A DNA stretch of 64,000 nt from Rhynchosporium graminicola (GCA_900074885.1 FJUW01000035.1:682001-746000); one strand, 5' to 3'; shown: positions 10,401 through 22,001, counted from the first letter of the stretch. Program-made: numbers and translations. The notes: generated by a model from the letters alone, not told the origin.

Positions 10401-12894
10401 TTTCCATATAGATCAGCAATCCCCGGATACAGGTGCTCAATTGTACGCCCAGCGCTTTCAAACGTTGAATATTCAAGTATAGTCTATATCAAAACACGAG
10501 ATATTTTCAGCCACCAAGAGAACACGACCCGAAGTATTATGAAGTTAAATAAATCCGATGATTGAATTGTCACATTTATAGTAGGATATGAAACAGAATG
10601 GAATTAGATTTACGACTATAGAACATGCGAGGCCGTCGGTACGCGACTGGACATATTCTGCTGAGTTATAAGACGCATGTCTAAATAGTCCTCGTGCTGA
10701 TTTATATATACAAAATTCGAGAACTCCCAATAGCAGGAAGACAGCAGATCGATAAAAAATTATCAGCAATCGAAAGTATCATGATGCAGGTATAGCGGAG
10801 CTGAGAGCTCTCAAGGATATGGAGGGCGAGTCAAAATAGTAGATTTGGAATGTTCATGAGATCGAGATCCGACGAGGTTCTTGTTGATAAGAGGACAGCC
10901 CGTAACATTTCCTTCGATCTACTTGTCGGGCTTATCTTATAGTTGATAAACATTCTGCAAGAGAGAATAGCGTATCCTGAAAAGCATGGCAATACCCAAA
11001 GACTCTGGAGTGCTTATGGAGTAAACTGTCACTCTTCACCTTAATTCAGAGGCACAGAAACTTCAGATATTATAAATGATAATGACCGAATCCTTTCCTA
11101 TATCGTTATGCTAGCGCGAGCTGCGATCTTTTGCACCCAGATTCGAACCCAACATTTCCACCCACAAGAGCAGCAAAGGAGACGAAAAACAATTTCCAGG
11201 AATTTTCTTTCTTCCACGAATTATCTGGAGAACCAAGCATGTATCGTATCACTAAAGTCAAGCTTTATCAGGTATATCTTTAGTATCCTTGTTCGAGGAG
11301 TATGTTTTTGACCACTTGCCAAACAGATCTCAAACTTTATAGCGCAAGACACAATTCAACAGAGCGTAAGACATCTGCTTTCGGATCCGATTCTGCTTTA
11401 GTTATGTATAATATTTGCTCCCTCAAGGTTCAGTGCCGCAGTCGACCCAGGGCTATAGGCGCCCGAGTTCCTAGCTGTAACCCCCAGAGACACTGAACGT
11501 TACTTCATATCTGCATTTGTTCATCAAACTTGCACTAGCATACACGATTCACAGGTCTTGCCCGGTAAGTAAATATTCCCCAGGTTGCGCAGCCTGCATT
11601 GCAGAAGGGGCTTCCCGGCGAAAAGAGGGAGGTGAATGGTTTTTTGTGAATCATCATGGACAAGGGGACTCTATCTAAATATACGAAAATTATTGGCGGA
11701 AAGCAAACAAAATTGACAAGAGTACCAGATATGACAACCAACACTGAGCAATAGGGAGCTAAAATTTCCAAACCCACGATTCTAATATCAGAAACTACCA
11801 CTTTTAGGCACAGGAATCTAGAATAACAGAAAGCATATCATATCAAAACTTACTATGACTTTTTTGATACACATCAGGAGCTGGAATTCATGTCTGATGG
11901 GTGAAGGTTGTCCCTAGAATACTGAGTATTCGAGGAAGGGGTATTTAGCTGTATTTATGTGCCTTCAGAAGCCTGTCAAAGTAGTCTTTCGCCATATTTC
12001 AGTCATCGATGGAACTTTGAACATAAAAGGGTAGTATGATGATAATATACAGAAGTGAAAGTAGCTAGCTTCGGACGCAATGTGACCATGTGACGAAGTG
12101 AAGATGCTCAGTCTGAATTCTCGTCGGTGAGATACGCCTAAATGCTCGACTTCTCTGCCGATGTGTGAATGAAGAACTTATCGCGTTCTACCTGGGTTCG
12201 ATATGAGAGAAGCACGTTGTAATTGTACGACCAATATCTGTTAGTCTTCAAACCTGTGTGGCAGAAAAGAGAGGCTCAGCGGAGCGCTGTACGCGATAGG
12301 AAAAATTCTCGCAGTTGAAGTGGCAGGATTGCCTTTAGATATCTCAACAACATGAGGCAGAGGAATGATTTATTAAGGTGATCGAGCATGAGATATCTCG
12401 TCTTTATTTGACATTCTTGTGGACTCCCGCAATGAAAGGAGAAAGATCCGGTCATTTTGACAAGTTTCAGAATTGATATTATTTACAATCTTCTTGTCCG
12501 CGAACAAGGCGCTGAAGCGCTAGACCTACAATGTTTTGCAGTGGCCAGAACAGGAAGGAAAGATTCAAGGCCATTTTGATCCATCGTGTGTAGAGAACTC
12601 GAGGTTTTGAAATTCCATCTTCCACTACGAGACTTTCTAATCATTGCGGCGTTTCCGTTGAGGAACGTTATGGAGCGCGCACGAGCAGGATTTTTGATAT
12701 ATAATTAAAACAGTGTAAACGCAAAGAAGCCAAGGGATTGCAGTAAAAAGAACCAATGAAAAAGGAAGTGAGACATTGTACCAGATTATAGGTAGGCCGA
12801 CGGAACCGCACATATATTCCATTAAATCTGTGATGCAATAATTCCACACTGCCAAGGTATCCAGAAGAACTCCTAATAACTCCATTCCCCCACC
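7405..12894. other. Long gene-poor, A+T-rich stretch
   Basis: About 5.5 kb without a supported gene. The interval from roughly 9.5 to 12.6 kb looks strongly A+T-rich with frequent stops on both strands, as expected of old repeat-induced-point-mutated or otherwise decayed DNA. I found no reverse transcriptase, transposase, LTR pair or terminal inverted repeats by eye. Short frames (for example 8817-9143 minus and 11108-11311 plus) carry no recognised motif. Confidence 0.4.
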
Positions 12895-13437
12895 CTACGA
12901 ATGTATCTTCGGACAACTCCCTAACCTACAGTTCCTCCTCCTCTGCATGGCTCCCGTCTTCCCCGTGCAAATCCTATAGCCCTCGACAAAAAAGTGACGC
13001 CTCATATGCTTATACCACTCCTGCACCTCCATTGGTTCTCTCCAAACTTGCTCATATTCCCAGCATATCCAGCAGCCCAGCAATTCTCGTCTTCTTTCTT
13101 CGATATCATCTTTCTCTCCCTTCTTAATAGCGACGTGCGATTCCCATCTAAAGTTCACGCTTGGATCTATCCAGTCCAGCCACCCATTTTTATATACTAG
13201 CGGAATCTCGTCACCGCAAACGATGCCACAGGATCTGCAGGGCGCGAAATATTGTGCTGAAGACATGCCACCACCGGGTATACGGTTGTCCAGGCGCTCG
13301 CGAAAGGCAAGCTCGCAAAAGCCTGGGTTTGGAGGTAGGATCGAGGGATCGTATGGTGGGGGCGGTTCGTCAGAAGTTGATGGCTTTGCATAAAGCGCGG
13401 CAGACATCTCTGCTGCTTTTGCAAATGAGAATGCCAT
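12895..13437 (-). CDS. Small Cys/His-rich hypothetical protein
   Basis: Single-exon frame of 180 residues. The N-terminus is short, then a proline-rich segment contains DEPPPPYDPS, a PPxY-type motif that WW-domain ubiquitin ligases can recognise. Potential metal ligands are ordered CRSCGIVCG (about residues 68-76), CWICWEYEQ (about 123-131), then HMRRH and a further RIC. A C-x2-C ... C-x2-C ... H-x3-H arrangement suggests a zinc-stabilised fold, but I do not recognise a named domain. The sequence between the pairs (IPLVYKNGWLDWIDP) looks like constrained protein rather than chance. The ATG at 13437 is the first in the frame. The last residues may be affected by a short missed intron, since the C-terminus is basic and Cys-containing but ends abruptly. 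Confidence 0.6.
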   Translation of the reverse strand: MAFSFAKAAEMSAALYAKPSTSDEPPPPYDPSILPPNPGFCELAFRERLDNRIPGGGMSSAQYFAPCRSCGIVCGDEIPLVYKNGWLDWIDPSVNFRWESHVAIKKGEKDDIEERRRELLGCWICWEYEQVWREPMEVQEWYKHMRRHFFVEGYRICTGKTGAMQRRRNCRLGSCPKIHS

Positions 13438-14276
13438 GGTTGGAGAAGCCCAATATTCTTTAAACGCTTCTCGTATTTAAAGCGAAAGCAGGTCTCTTCA
13501 AGTGTGTGGTAGAAGTGTAAAATAGTGATTAATTTGGTATCGCTACGGTATCTTTGATAGTAATAGATCAAGTAATATCGCGCGAAGACACTGAATGAGA
13601 TAGTCGAAGGTTACGCATATCGAAATATTTATCCTTTAGTGAAAAAAATATGACGATTGGTGGCGGGGTTTGGAGAGGTTGGAGGGGTACGCGATGCGAA
13701 AGGGGGAGGTTGGTCACGCCAAACCATATCACGCACGTGATCAGGCTGTGCTGGTTTTGAAGTTGCGAAAAGCTTCGTCTAATTACACTATGAATCTAAG
13801 GAAGGAGGGCCCTGGCTCGTAGCACTTGCCTACGCAATAGAGAGTAGCAAATTAAATTTATTTGTTTATCTTAGGACGGAGCAGCCTGTTAAAGCTGATC
13901 AATAAATGGACGTTCCGTGGCACACTAATGATGGCCAACCAGAAGCCTATCGTGCTAGGCCGTCACAGGAACACACCCAAATCTCGGTGAGCTGCTTCGT
14001 AGCATCATTGAGCTCTGTTTGCAGTTATCATTCCTTACTGTTGAGATCCTCGCACTTCACAGCAAGAAGCAAAATTCACATTCTAAGCAGGACGATGGAA
14101 AGCCACGCTGGCATCTACTTTCGTCAAGAGGATGAGCTCAATTCTGTTCTTACCCGTGCTTGACAGGCCAGAACTCACATATCAGTCTGTAGCCTAAAAC
14201 ACAACACAAGTCAGCTCAACTTGGCATCGGTGAAGAGCCGCAGGACATCGATAGAAGTATCCAGAGAGAGGAGATC
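13438..14276. other. Intergenic region
   Basis: Nothing supportable as a gene. The first few hundred bases are A/T-rich and probably hold the promoter of the minus-strand gene ending at 12895. Confidence 0.4.
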
Positions 14277-15534
14277 TTGAAGCCATATACTCACACGCCG
14301 TTGAGCGACCACAAGGAAACACAATTCATGAGGCTCTTGCTAGGAGACTTCACGGACGGTTCGAGGGCTGAGATCTTTCACGCATACCTACGCAACGAGG
14401 ACTTGTCTGATTCCGTATGGGATACCCTCTTAGACAGTCCCAAGAATGTGGGTACCTCGTGCTTTATCGCAGATTCCGGCATATATCCAGTGGACGACAA
14501 TGTTCTTTCTCAAAATAAACTCGAATAGAATCTACCGACCGACAATCATAGGACCAATTCCATAGAACTACACAAAAATCTCTAACACCCGAGACCTCCT
14601 CTAGCCAGGGCAACGGCATGGCACACCAAAGTAGTTGGTATTGATGAACAATTCTTTGTCCTGTTTTGATCCGGGGATTGTGTTTATGACCATTCGAATT
14701 TATGTGCCACTTGATACCACTACAAACAACAGACTATTTTCTACTCGTCAAATCCGTTCACGAAGAGTCTTTTTTTTCTCTTTTTTAAGCTCAGCTATCA
14801 TTATACAATAAGGCTCAATTTGATGATGTAGGTCGGTAACGGCTACTCTTCTCTCTTGAGCATTCTATCTCCTTCCCGGGTTCCAGATCTTGCTTGGCAT
14901 GGTGGCCGTTCCTCTCGCTCTGATGTTGGTCAATCATCTCACGAAATTGCTTAACCTGACGCCAATCAGAGCTTGACGATCCCAGGCGTTCAAGTCAATA
15001 AAGTTGCTCGCATTGGCCGTGCAACTCCACAAACCTCGACAATAGAACAAATACTCATAGCCGTTTGCTCCTGGGAAGAGTTGGCTGTGGAGGGGATCCG
15101 CCGCCAAGATATAGAGACCTCTCTCGAAACACAATGTGCGACTCTTGACATGTTCATCCATAACACCGTCCAATGTCGACCCAAAGAAGTTGTGAGCGAT
15201 GATGAAGTCTCAGTGGACGAATGGCTCTACCAATGTCGTGTGGACTGTGGGATATGAGGAAAAGACAAATTTAAATGCTTCTTCTGCATGTAATGCTCAA
15301 AACTTGTACTAATTTCTACCTATGATCTTCGTCATAGAAAAAGGATGGATAGGTATTGGTCCTGCTTCCATGACTATAGGAGACGGCGTTGCGGAAGACT
15401 GGGCTGCCCTGCATTACTTACACTTCGTCCAATGGACCAGAAAGGATGCTATGCCATGCGCGGAGAAGCTAATGTTCTGGGACTCAGGTCTGGAGAAGGG
15501 CTACCTGGGTCTGTGCCCCAGACATGAGAGTTGA
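14277..15534 (+). pseudogene. Decayed HET-domain gene
   Basis: Three separated frames match parts of a HET protein in the right order. At 14277-14528 the N-terminal segment is recognisable (PLSDHKETQFMRLLLGDFTD, then AEIFHAYL), resembling the lead-in to the YEALSY block; the block itself is corrupted (SVWDTLLDSPKNV). At 14973-15257 a mid/C-terminal segment appears (PGVQVNKVARIG, WEELAVEG). At 15322-15534 the family's late block is clear (IEKGWIGIGPASMTIGDGVA). The core HET motifs with WIDAICINQ and WVVQE are absent, and about 400 bp between the first two segments contain no open frame. This fits a gene that lost its central part and collected frameshifts. No function is expected. Confidence 0.55.
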
Positions 15535-16948
15535 TACAGTATCGAGTGGAGGCAGCAGATATGATCGCCGGGCAGGGATTTATACTTTTAAGGTTAAACG
15601 TACGCAAACCACCTATAGGTTTGATCCCCTAACCGTAACCTGAACAGAGGTAACTAAATGTTGCTCGGAGTTACGGCAGAGAGAGTCTGATAGGGAGGGC
15701 ACGAGAGGTAGAATGTGGTTCCCACAAGCGGAAAATTGGAAAGTTCAGGATAGCGATCCACGACTGAACGAGGGACTGAAAGTTATGGGTATCAATCTGC
15801 AAGTCTTTGTCGATGTAAAAGCTTGTTAACTTCTCACGACATCTTTGCCTCATGTTATGGGATTTTCTTTGCCCTGAAGATTTTGCTCATTGTGTCTCGA
15901 ATTTCCTGTTTCCGCAAGCCTGAACACAGTATTCCGGAGAGATCAATCTCTTTCTAGGCAGTAGTAACACCGGGGCTTGAGATATCTGATACTTCGCAAT
16001 CGCTATGAATGGACCCACAACAGGTGCAACGTTGCCAACCTAGGTCTGAGCTCTCAATAACTTTCCTTCGTACCCTCAACCGCCTATATGAGTGGATTCC
16101 ACATACCTAGATTACTTCCGTGATATGATACCTTGTTGCGGCGCTCAAGGCAGTCATTCATCAACGAAAAATCAAAAAATTTGAAAAGAAATTTCTCAGA
16201 TCCACGGATTAAGAAGTATAGGAAGAATGTAAGCAGTGCCACGATGTCAATCCAGCTTTCCAACGCAATACCTGCATCAAGATGGGCATCCTGATCTGCT
16301 ACTGCACATATAGACTAGAATACGATACTAGATGCACTTTTCAGCCATGGCAAAATCAGCACTTGTCTTCAAAACGACACGCCCAACCGATTTTTCCTAA
16401 CGAAGAGTCTTTATTCCTCATTGTCGCACCGTAAGGTGGATACTCGGATAGCTATCGTCAGCTACAGCACACGGTCTTGAAAATTGAAACAATTAGTGCG
16501 ACGTTCGTCAATAAATCTTCAAAAGCGTACATGAAATTTAAGTTCCCAACAGCGTTTTCCAAGCTCGATACTATCATTGTCATATTCCACGACAGTGGCT
16601 TTTGACGGCTATCGTCTGGCTGGATTTTCAAGGACTGGCCACATAATTCGTGAACCACACATCGTTTGGTTGTTGCGAACGTGCGCAGTTTCAAACTTGT
16701 CTGAAGCGGCAAGAAGGAATGATCGCCGAAAAAGATGGCTCTGATAATTCTGCATGATGTTTCGAAACAAATGTGAATCACCGACCACAGACGGACTGTT
16801 ACAACATCGCTGTCACATGTCTTGGCACGTTTGAAAGTTCTACGATACTAGTACCTTCAGACCTTTTCACGACATTCTCAAAATTTGAATATTATCTTCT
16901 ACGATTATCGATACTCTGGAAGTACTGTTGCAAAATCGCGCCTTCATA
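15535..16948. other. Intergenic region
   Basis: No gene supported. A 107-codon minus frame at 16458-16781 lacks motifs. The last few hundred bases presumably contain the promoter of the PEBP-like gene. Confidence 0.4.
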
Positions 16949-17993
16949 ATGTTGGCAAAGTATGTTCTTGCAGTTGCGTTCGCTGGCGTTGCAACAGCTG
17001 GCACTCCGACAGGTTTCCAGCCAAATTCAAGCAAAGATTTAATTGTGGCGTTCGGGAGCACACTGGCATTGAACGGAAAGTCGATGACCAAAGCTGGTAG
17101 GTAGTATGATCATTTTGGAGATGCTTCACTAACACGGAACAGAAACTGTAGATGTACCTACAATAGGCACGAAGGAAAGGTTGAAGGGAACATACACCCT
17201 CATTATGGTGGACCCAGATATACCCCCACAGACACCAGGTGGTAAAACAGGAGAGCTCCTTCATTGGATGCAGCAAGGTCTCACTTCCTCCAGTACAGCG
17301 ACGATGATCGGAGGAATGATGGTTTACGTCCTGAAGAGTGCGAGTAACGAGACTGCTTTCGCACCATACTTCGGACCTTCACCACCGAACAAAGCACCCA
17401 ACACGCACAGATACACTCAACTGCTTCTCGATACATCTAATTCAAATGGCGGGTCAGCGATGGCTTTGCTGAAGCAGGCTGCAGCTACAAGGCTGAATTT
17501 CAATGCGGTCAATGTCGTAAAGGGATCGGGCGCAAAGATAATGGCCGCAAATTCTTTCAATGTGACGAACGGGACTACAATGGCAACAGCAGCATCGAAG
17601 AACGATTCTTCGAGCAATCCTTCACCGGTAGCGCCTCCAATCAATACTTCAACTCTGAAACCATCCAATATCACAAAACTCAATCCACAACCGCAAACGC
17701 AACAACCAGGAAGCGCGGCGCCTGGTGGAGGAGCTGGTGGAGGAGCAAATATCACCACTGGAAACTCGAACGGAACATCTAGCACGGCTAAGAACGGAAC
17801 CACTGGCTCAAACACTACCTCAAACGCCGGCTCAACCAGTGGCTCAGCCAGTGGCTCAACCACTGGTTCAATTACTGCTACGAATGGGACAAGACCAGCA
17901 GGACCTGCTCCGACTTCAGGATTTGGAAAGAGAGGTGGAGGCGCTTATGTTGCAGGTTTCCTAGCACTGGCTGCTGCTTTGTTTTTGTTGTAG
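16949..17993 (+). CDS. Secreted PEBP-family protein, probable GPI anchor
   Basis: Model: join(16949..17096, 17143..17993), 332 residues; the 46-nt intron has donor GTAGGT and branch CTAAC and joins in frame. Residues 1-17 (MLAKYVLAVAFAGVATA) form a signal peptide. A phosphatidylethanolamine-binding protein domain follows to about residue 190: TYTLIMVDPDIPPQTPGG with D73, P74 and D75, then LLHWMQQG with H90, and GPSPPNKAPNTHRY, the ligand-pocket motifs of the family. After it comes a long Ser/Thr/Asn/Gly-rich stalk with imperfect 12-nt repeats (GGCTCAACCAGT type, around 17829-17876). The protein ends in a hydrophobic tail (GAYVAGFLALAAALFLL) with nothing after it, typical of a GPI-attachment signal. 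It is probably a wall or plasma-membrane surface protein. Ligand and role are unknown; PEBP proteins include lipid binders and protease inhibitors. Confidence 0.88.
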
Positions 17994-18768
17994 ATGTCCT
18001 TTACGAATCACGACCACGACAATTCATAATTTTTACCACTTTAGTGTTACGAACAAGCTGCGTTTGGCCATTCTGGTGTCTAAATACCACGTGGAGCCAT
18101 TTACTGGGGAATATGTTGTGAGCTTCATTTCTCCGCCGCACGATAATTTCACAAGAGAATTCGACTCTTTAGTCCTTATAGATAGATTTTCAGACTATTA
18201 ATACATTCTCACTATGCATGAGTCTGTATAACACTGCTTTAAGTCCAGTTTTCTCAATTGTCAGGGTTTCGTCCTTCAACGCTCGCTTCCAACTTTACTG
18301 AACACCGACTCTCACAACTTCCGACAATTGCTGGAACTGTTTAGTTATCAATGCGCTGTTCCTATCGCATAATTTGCCTTTTATTGACTTCACAGGGTTA
18401 CTTTTCACTAATGAACATTTATGAATTATGGATTCTTGTCGGTGACCAAAAAAGGAGTGGATGATCAGGGAAGGAAAGGACTCGCCTACATCTCTCGACG
18501 CAAAATATGCAAGGCTGGAGCTTCACTCAATTGTGAAAGTAAAACCACGACTATTTTGTCAGGTTGTGGTTATTTTGAGAAAATTGCAAGTTACCAAACT
18601 TCCTCGTCGCTTCTGACTAGTGGCACCGTCTCCAGACCGGTCACTTTACCTGACAATAGCCAGCGCCTAAGTATAGAATTTTATTTGCGCGGGTTTGTTG
18701 CACAAGCAGGCAGAATCACGCTACACCTCTTCCCCAACTCATGCTGGTTCATGGGTTGGACGAAATGA
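17994..18768. other. Intergenic region
   Basis: No supportable gene. A 115-codon plus frame at 18421-18768 has no recognised motif and no clear link to the weak gene model that follows. Confidence 0.35.
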
Positions 18769-19463
18769 GTAAACGGCCTTCGGCTTTTCAGTATCTGCTT
18801 AGCAGATTATCTAGATCATCATTGTGGCGCTTTTGAAGGATCGACACAAAGAAACTCGGCTCCGGAGCCACAGGATGGATGGGACCCTGTCACTGGCTTG
18901 CTAACTGGTTTCCTGGTTTTCAGATACGTTGGCCGCGGAGGAAAGGTCATTGAAGCAACAAACGCGATGTTTAGGCATGTGGTAATCAGATGCAACAGAA
19001 CAGAAGGTGATGCGCCAGTGGCTATGACATGGGTTGAACCTCAATCGGAGAGGGAACGGAATGATCCCAGAGCTATGTCAGAGAAATGTCTAGTGACGAA
19101 GGGACTCTCTGAGGTAAGGCCACAGCCATCATTGACAGACTTTGAAGTCCTAGTATGTTTTGCTGACATACCATAATACAGTTCTGGAAGATGGTGACGA
19201 CGCGGCTGCCAAATCTGGACGAGCACTTCCGTGCCTACCTGACCGCTCTTCCCAAGAACTTGCGTAAGCGTCGAAAGAGCAAGAGGATACCTATTGGGGT
19301 CGCGAAGGAAGATAAGGGTCTTGGAAGCAGAGATTCGACCGAAGCAGAAGTCGTGACCGAAGCCGAGGACATCATCGAGGGCGTGACAGGAACAGAAAGC
19401 GGGAAAGAGACCGAAGCTCCAGCCAGAGTAGAAGTCGCAGGTAATAGAAATTGTCCAGTCTAA
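18769..19463 (+). CDS. Weak two-exon gene model, low-complexity basic/acidic C-terminus
   Basis: An open frame from 18769 to 19113 joins at phase 0, across a good-looking 68-nt intron (19114-19181; donor GTAAGG, branch GCTGAC, acceptor TACAG), to a frame ending at 19461-19463. The joined protein would contain DGWDPVTGLLTG, then APVAMTWVEPQSERERNDPR, then FWKMVTTRLPNLDEHFRAYL, a basic patch RKRRKSKR and an acidic Glu/Thr-rich end. No ATG was identified for the first exon, so the 5' end is open. In the adjacent frame the same C-terminal DNA reads as an Arg/Ser-type domain (RSRSRDRSRGHHRGRDRNRK), so the true frame is uncertain. I do not recognise a family. It may be a real but incomplete gene, or a relic. 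Confidence 0.3.
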
Positions 19464-20314
19464 AGGTGCAACTTGCATTTGTTATATATATCTGTTATTT
19501 CAAAATGCTAATCCAGATCATGCGCAGTCCTAGATCAATAGATAGCTATATAATAAAGAAAGAGCACTTATCACGAAAGGTAATCTTATAAAATCTCATC
19601 TTGGACCGGCTTTGAATAAAACTTAAGTATCCTTTCTAACACTCGCAATAGCGGCACAGATCTAGATACGCTATGACTCATAGTGAAGTTGAAGCAAGTC
19701 TGAAGATGGAGGGAGGGAGGGCTAATTGACTAAAGAGCACGAAGCATAGAAGCTCGACTTATGAAATTCGAATGTAGAGTTAGTAAAGGTTAGGGTAAGG
19801 TGTGATCCGAAGATAATTTACTTTACTTATTGAGACCTATCATCTGTTGGAGATTCTAGATGTGATTCTAAGTATATATATATAAGATCTCTAGAATATA
19901 CTATTCTATGTAATAGAATAACTTTTAGAAGAGGTATAGTCTCGTCGCGCGATCGTATAAGCGAGATTCAGCGACCTCCACCTGATACCTCCGATTCAGC
20001 GATCTCTACTACTTGTCAATCGAACCTCCTATTAGCTAATAGTTTCAGCGTATGCGAATAGGTGACTCCAGCTATGAAATCGTCTCATGTGATATAGGAT
20101 TGCAACATTGGAAAAAGTTCAGTAGACTACTACGTGGAAGTATGTAAGACTTCTTAGATCGGGATTACTGAAATTTGATTTCTAAAGCTTAGAATGATTT
20201 ATATATTAGATAAGATAGAAGTCATAAGTGAACTCGGTGAATTAGGATTAATTTCCCCTATTCTAGCTATTGACCCCTATCTTTAATCAAGATTGTCGGC
20301 ATTTATATTCCATA

Positions 20315-20420
20315 GTTTCTCCAGAAGTCCGAACCTATCCACAGTGGGTTCATAGGGAGTCTTTAGTGTATTTGCCCTTATAAATACACAGCGGACAGGT
20401 TCAGACTTCCATAGGAACCG
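20315..20420. mobile_element. MITE-like foldback element, copy 1
   Basis: Terminal arms GAAGTCCGAACCTATCC (from 20324) and GGACAGGTTCAGACTTC (to 20409) are inverted repeats with two mismatches. The outer flanks TTTCTCCA and ATAGGAACC extend the imperfect match to about 25 bp. The 5' half also contains CACAGTGGGTT, which is the reverse complement of the 3' half of copy 2. It is non-coding and ~100 bp, the size of a MITE. No clear target-site duplication was seen. Confidence 0.6.
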
Positions 20421-20595
20421 AGAGTGCATAGCTGCGCAGCCTTTATTAACCTTCTCTCTGCTAAACTGCTCGAAGTAAAGATGCCGACTCTTGTCATACG
20501 AGAATAAGTTTACAAAAGTTGGTCGGAAGTCATCACTATACGATTGTTGTTATCAGAATGTGTTTTTCAATCTATTGAAGTAAGGGAGTTGTAGT

Positions 20596-20706
20596 TGCTT
20601 TTTCCAGAAGTCCGAACTTCATCCACTACCGGTTTACAAGGGCCAACACACCAGATGTTCCTTGTAAACCCACTGTGTATAGGTTCAGACTTCTGCAGGA
20701 ACCGAA
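20596..20706. mobile_element. MITE-like foldback element, copy 2
   Basis: Outer arms CAGAAGTCCGAAC (20605-20617) and GTTCAGACTTCTG (20682-20694) are inverted, and an inner pair GGTTTACAAGG (20631-20641) and CCTTGTAAACC (20660-20670) is a perfect inverted repeat. The whole element can therefore fold into a long hairpin. Its ends and flanks (TTCCAGAAGTCC; GGTTCAGACTTC followed by AGGAACCGA) match copy 1, about 280 bp upstream. Shared ends with differing interiors point to two insertions of one family, or one insertion followed by local duplication. Confidence 0.65.
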
Positions 20707-21626
20707 TAGCAGGCAGGAAGTACCTGAAACCAAGTCGACAGAATTTAAATTGCCGTAGTACACCAATCGCATTCTTCGATTGTATTCTACTGTATGTTTG
20801 ATCGCTGAATGGGAAGAAAAATCAGCCGATGGGAGGTACGGTTGACCAATGGGAGGAATTGCCGGCTCGGATCTAACGTGCCGAGTACATAAATAGATCC
20901 TCCGATAGGAAGCTACAACTCTAAATAAGAATACACACCTGATTTAGAGTTAATAAAGAACTCTAATGAGGCACTGTTTACGCTTCTAACACAATTGAGA
21001 GGAAGTGAGATTGTGGACTGAGAATTCACGTCTTGGTCTAGTACATCAAGATGGATTCCACTTGCTACCTCAAGGGGGCCTTTTATACGGTCACTAGATC
21101 CTGACGATTTCTCTTTCTAGTCCGTGAATCGGTTATCAGGATATTTCAGTAAAAATTCTAGCCACTGATCAGTCAAGATTGGCCTTGTCAAGTTAGCGGA
21201 GTACACGTATTCCAGTACACTGCTGATGTCAAGCAATTGAGTCATCCTTTCTGCTTTCCTTCCACTTGCCGGTTATGCCTATCACTCTGCTTGAGCCAGA
21301 CGTCGATGCAAGCTGAAAAGCGAGCAAGGACTAGGCTCGGGGCTGATAACGTACGAGGGCTCAGAGCATTTCCTTGGTAATCAGACGCGTTCTATGAAGT
21401 GGATGAATTGGATCGAGGGAAAGGTCTCGGCGAGCGATAAAAGCAATGGCGTCCCGGAGGTCAGTAATTGTGGGGGGAACACTATGTATGTGTAAGGGCA
21501 TACTTGGTAGCTAGGATAAATAGACCCATACCCTGAAGCGTGCTGATAGTACACTCTCCTCCACATTCAGACAATTCTTGACTAAAAGATTGAAATTATT
21601 ACCCTTCACTATCCATTCTATTCCAC

Positions 21627-22001
21627 CTAAATGGTTGGTCCAATGGGTTCCCTCAAAAATGCTATGGAAGCTCGTACTACAGTATAGACAAGTACCCATT
21701 GATTTGAAAAGGGGCTGACATCTGTTGAAAATTCAATTACCCATAGTTTCATGCAAGTAGAAACCGGTAGCCCACGCTCGTTAGAGAGTTTCTTTAGGAC
21801 CCTGAATCGAAGCAGGTTCTGATGACACACATCCATGCCTTGATTCCAAAAGTGGTTCTGTTGTGTAAAAGAAAACACAATCTTTATTTCATTCTGCATT
21901 CGATCCTTTGCAAGATAAGAGGTAAACTTTGAGATTGTAGAGAAATAGTCCCGTTTCATGATTACATGGATACGCACGAATACCAGCTTCATCAAGAACA
22001 A
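21627..22001 (-). CDS. Unidentified ORF, 124 codons
   Basis: The frame lies 35 bp beyond the stop of the F-box gene on the same strand. It contains stretches that look protein-like (YFSTISKFTSYLAKDRMQNE; LLRFRVLKKLSNERGLPVST), but no domain is recognised. An overlapping minus frame at 21511-21699 (GTHWTNHLGGIEWIVKG) may be a second piece after a frameshift or intron. It could be a relic exon. I include it only because its composition differs from the surrounding stop-rich DNA. Confidence 0.2.
   Translation of the reverse strand: MFLMKLVFVRIHVIMKRDYFSTISKFTSYLAKDRMQNEIKIVFSFTQQNHFWNQGMDVCHQNLLRFRVLKKLSNERGLPVSTCMKLWVIEFSTDVSPFSNQWVLVYTVVRASIAFLREPIGPTI

Larger units (their letters stand above)
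19464..21626. other. Gene-poor region with foldback elements
   Basis: A+T-rich with many stops on both strands. It holds two copies of a ~105-bp foldback element, listed separately. A stretch beginning TGTTGGAGATTCTAG at about 19845 and another ending TTCTAACA at about 20992 resemble the outer ends of copia-type LTRs, but I found no target-site duplication, primer-binding site or partner LTR, so I do not call one. Confidence 0.4.

Noticed and set aside
17417..17863. 148-codon minus-strand frame rich in Val, Glu and Pro
   Set aside because: It is the antisense shadow of the repeat-rich stalk of the PEBP-like gene; no independent start or motif.
19845..20992. Possible solo copia-type LTR (TGTTGGAG ... 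TTCTAACA)
   Set aside because: Ends look suggestive, but no target-site duplication, primer-binding site or second LTR was found, and foldback elements sit inside it.
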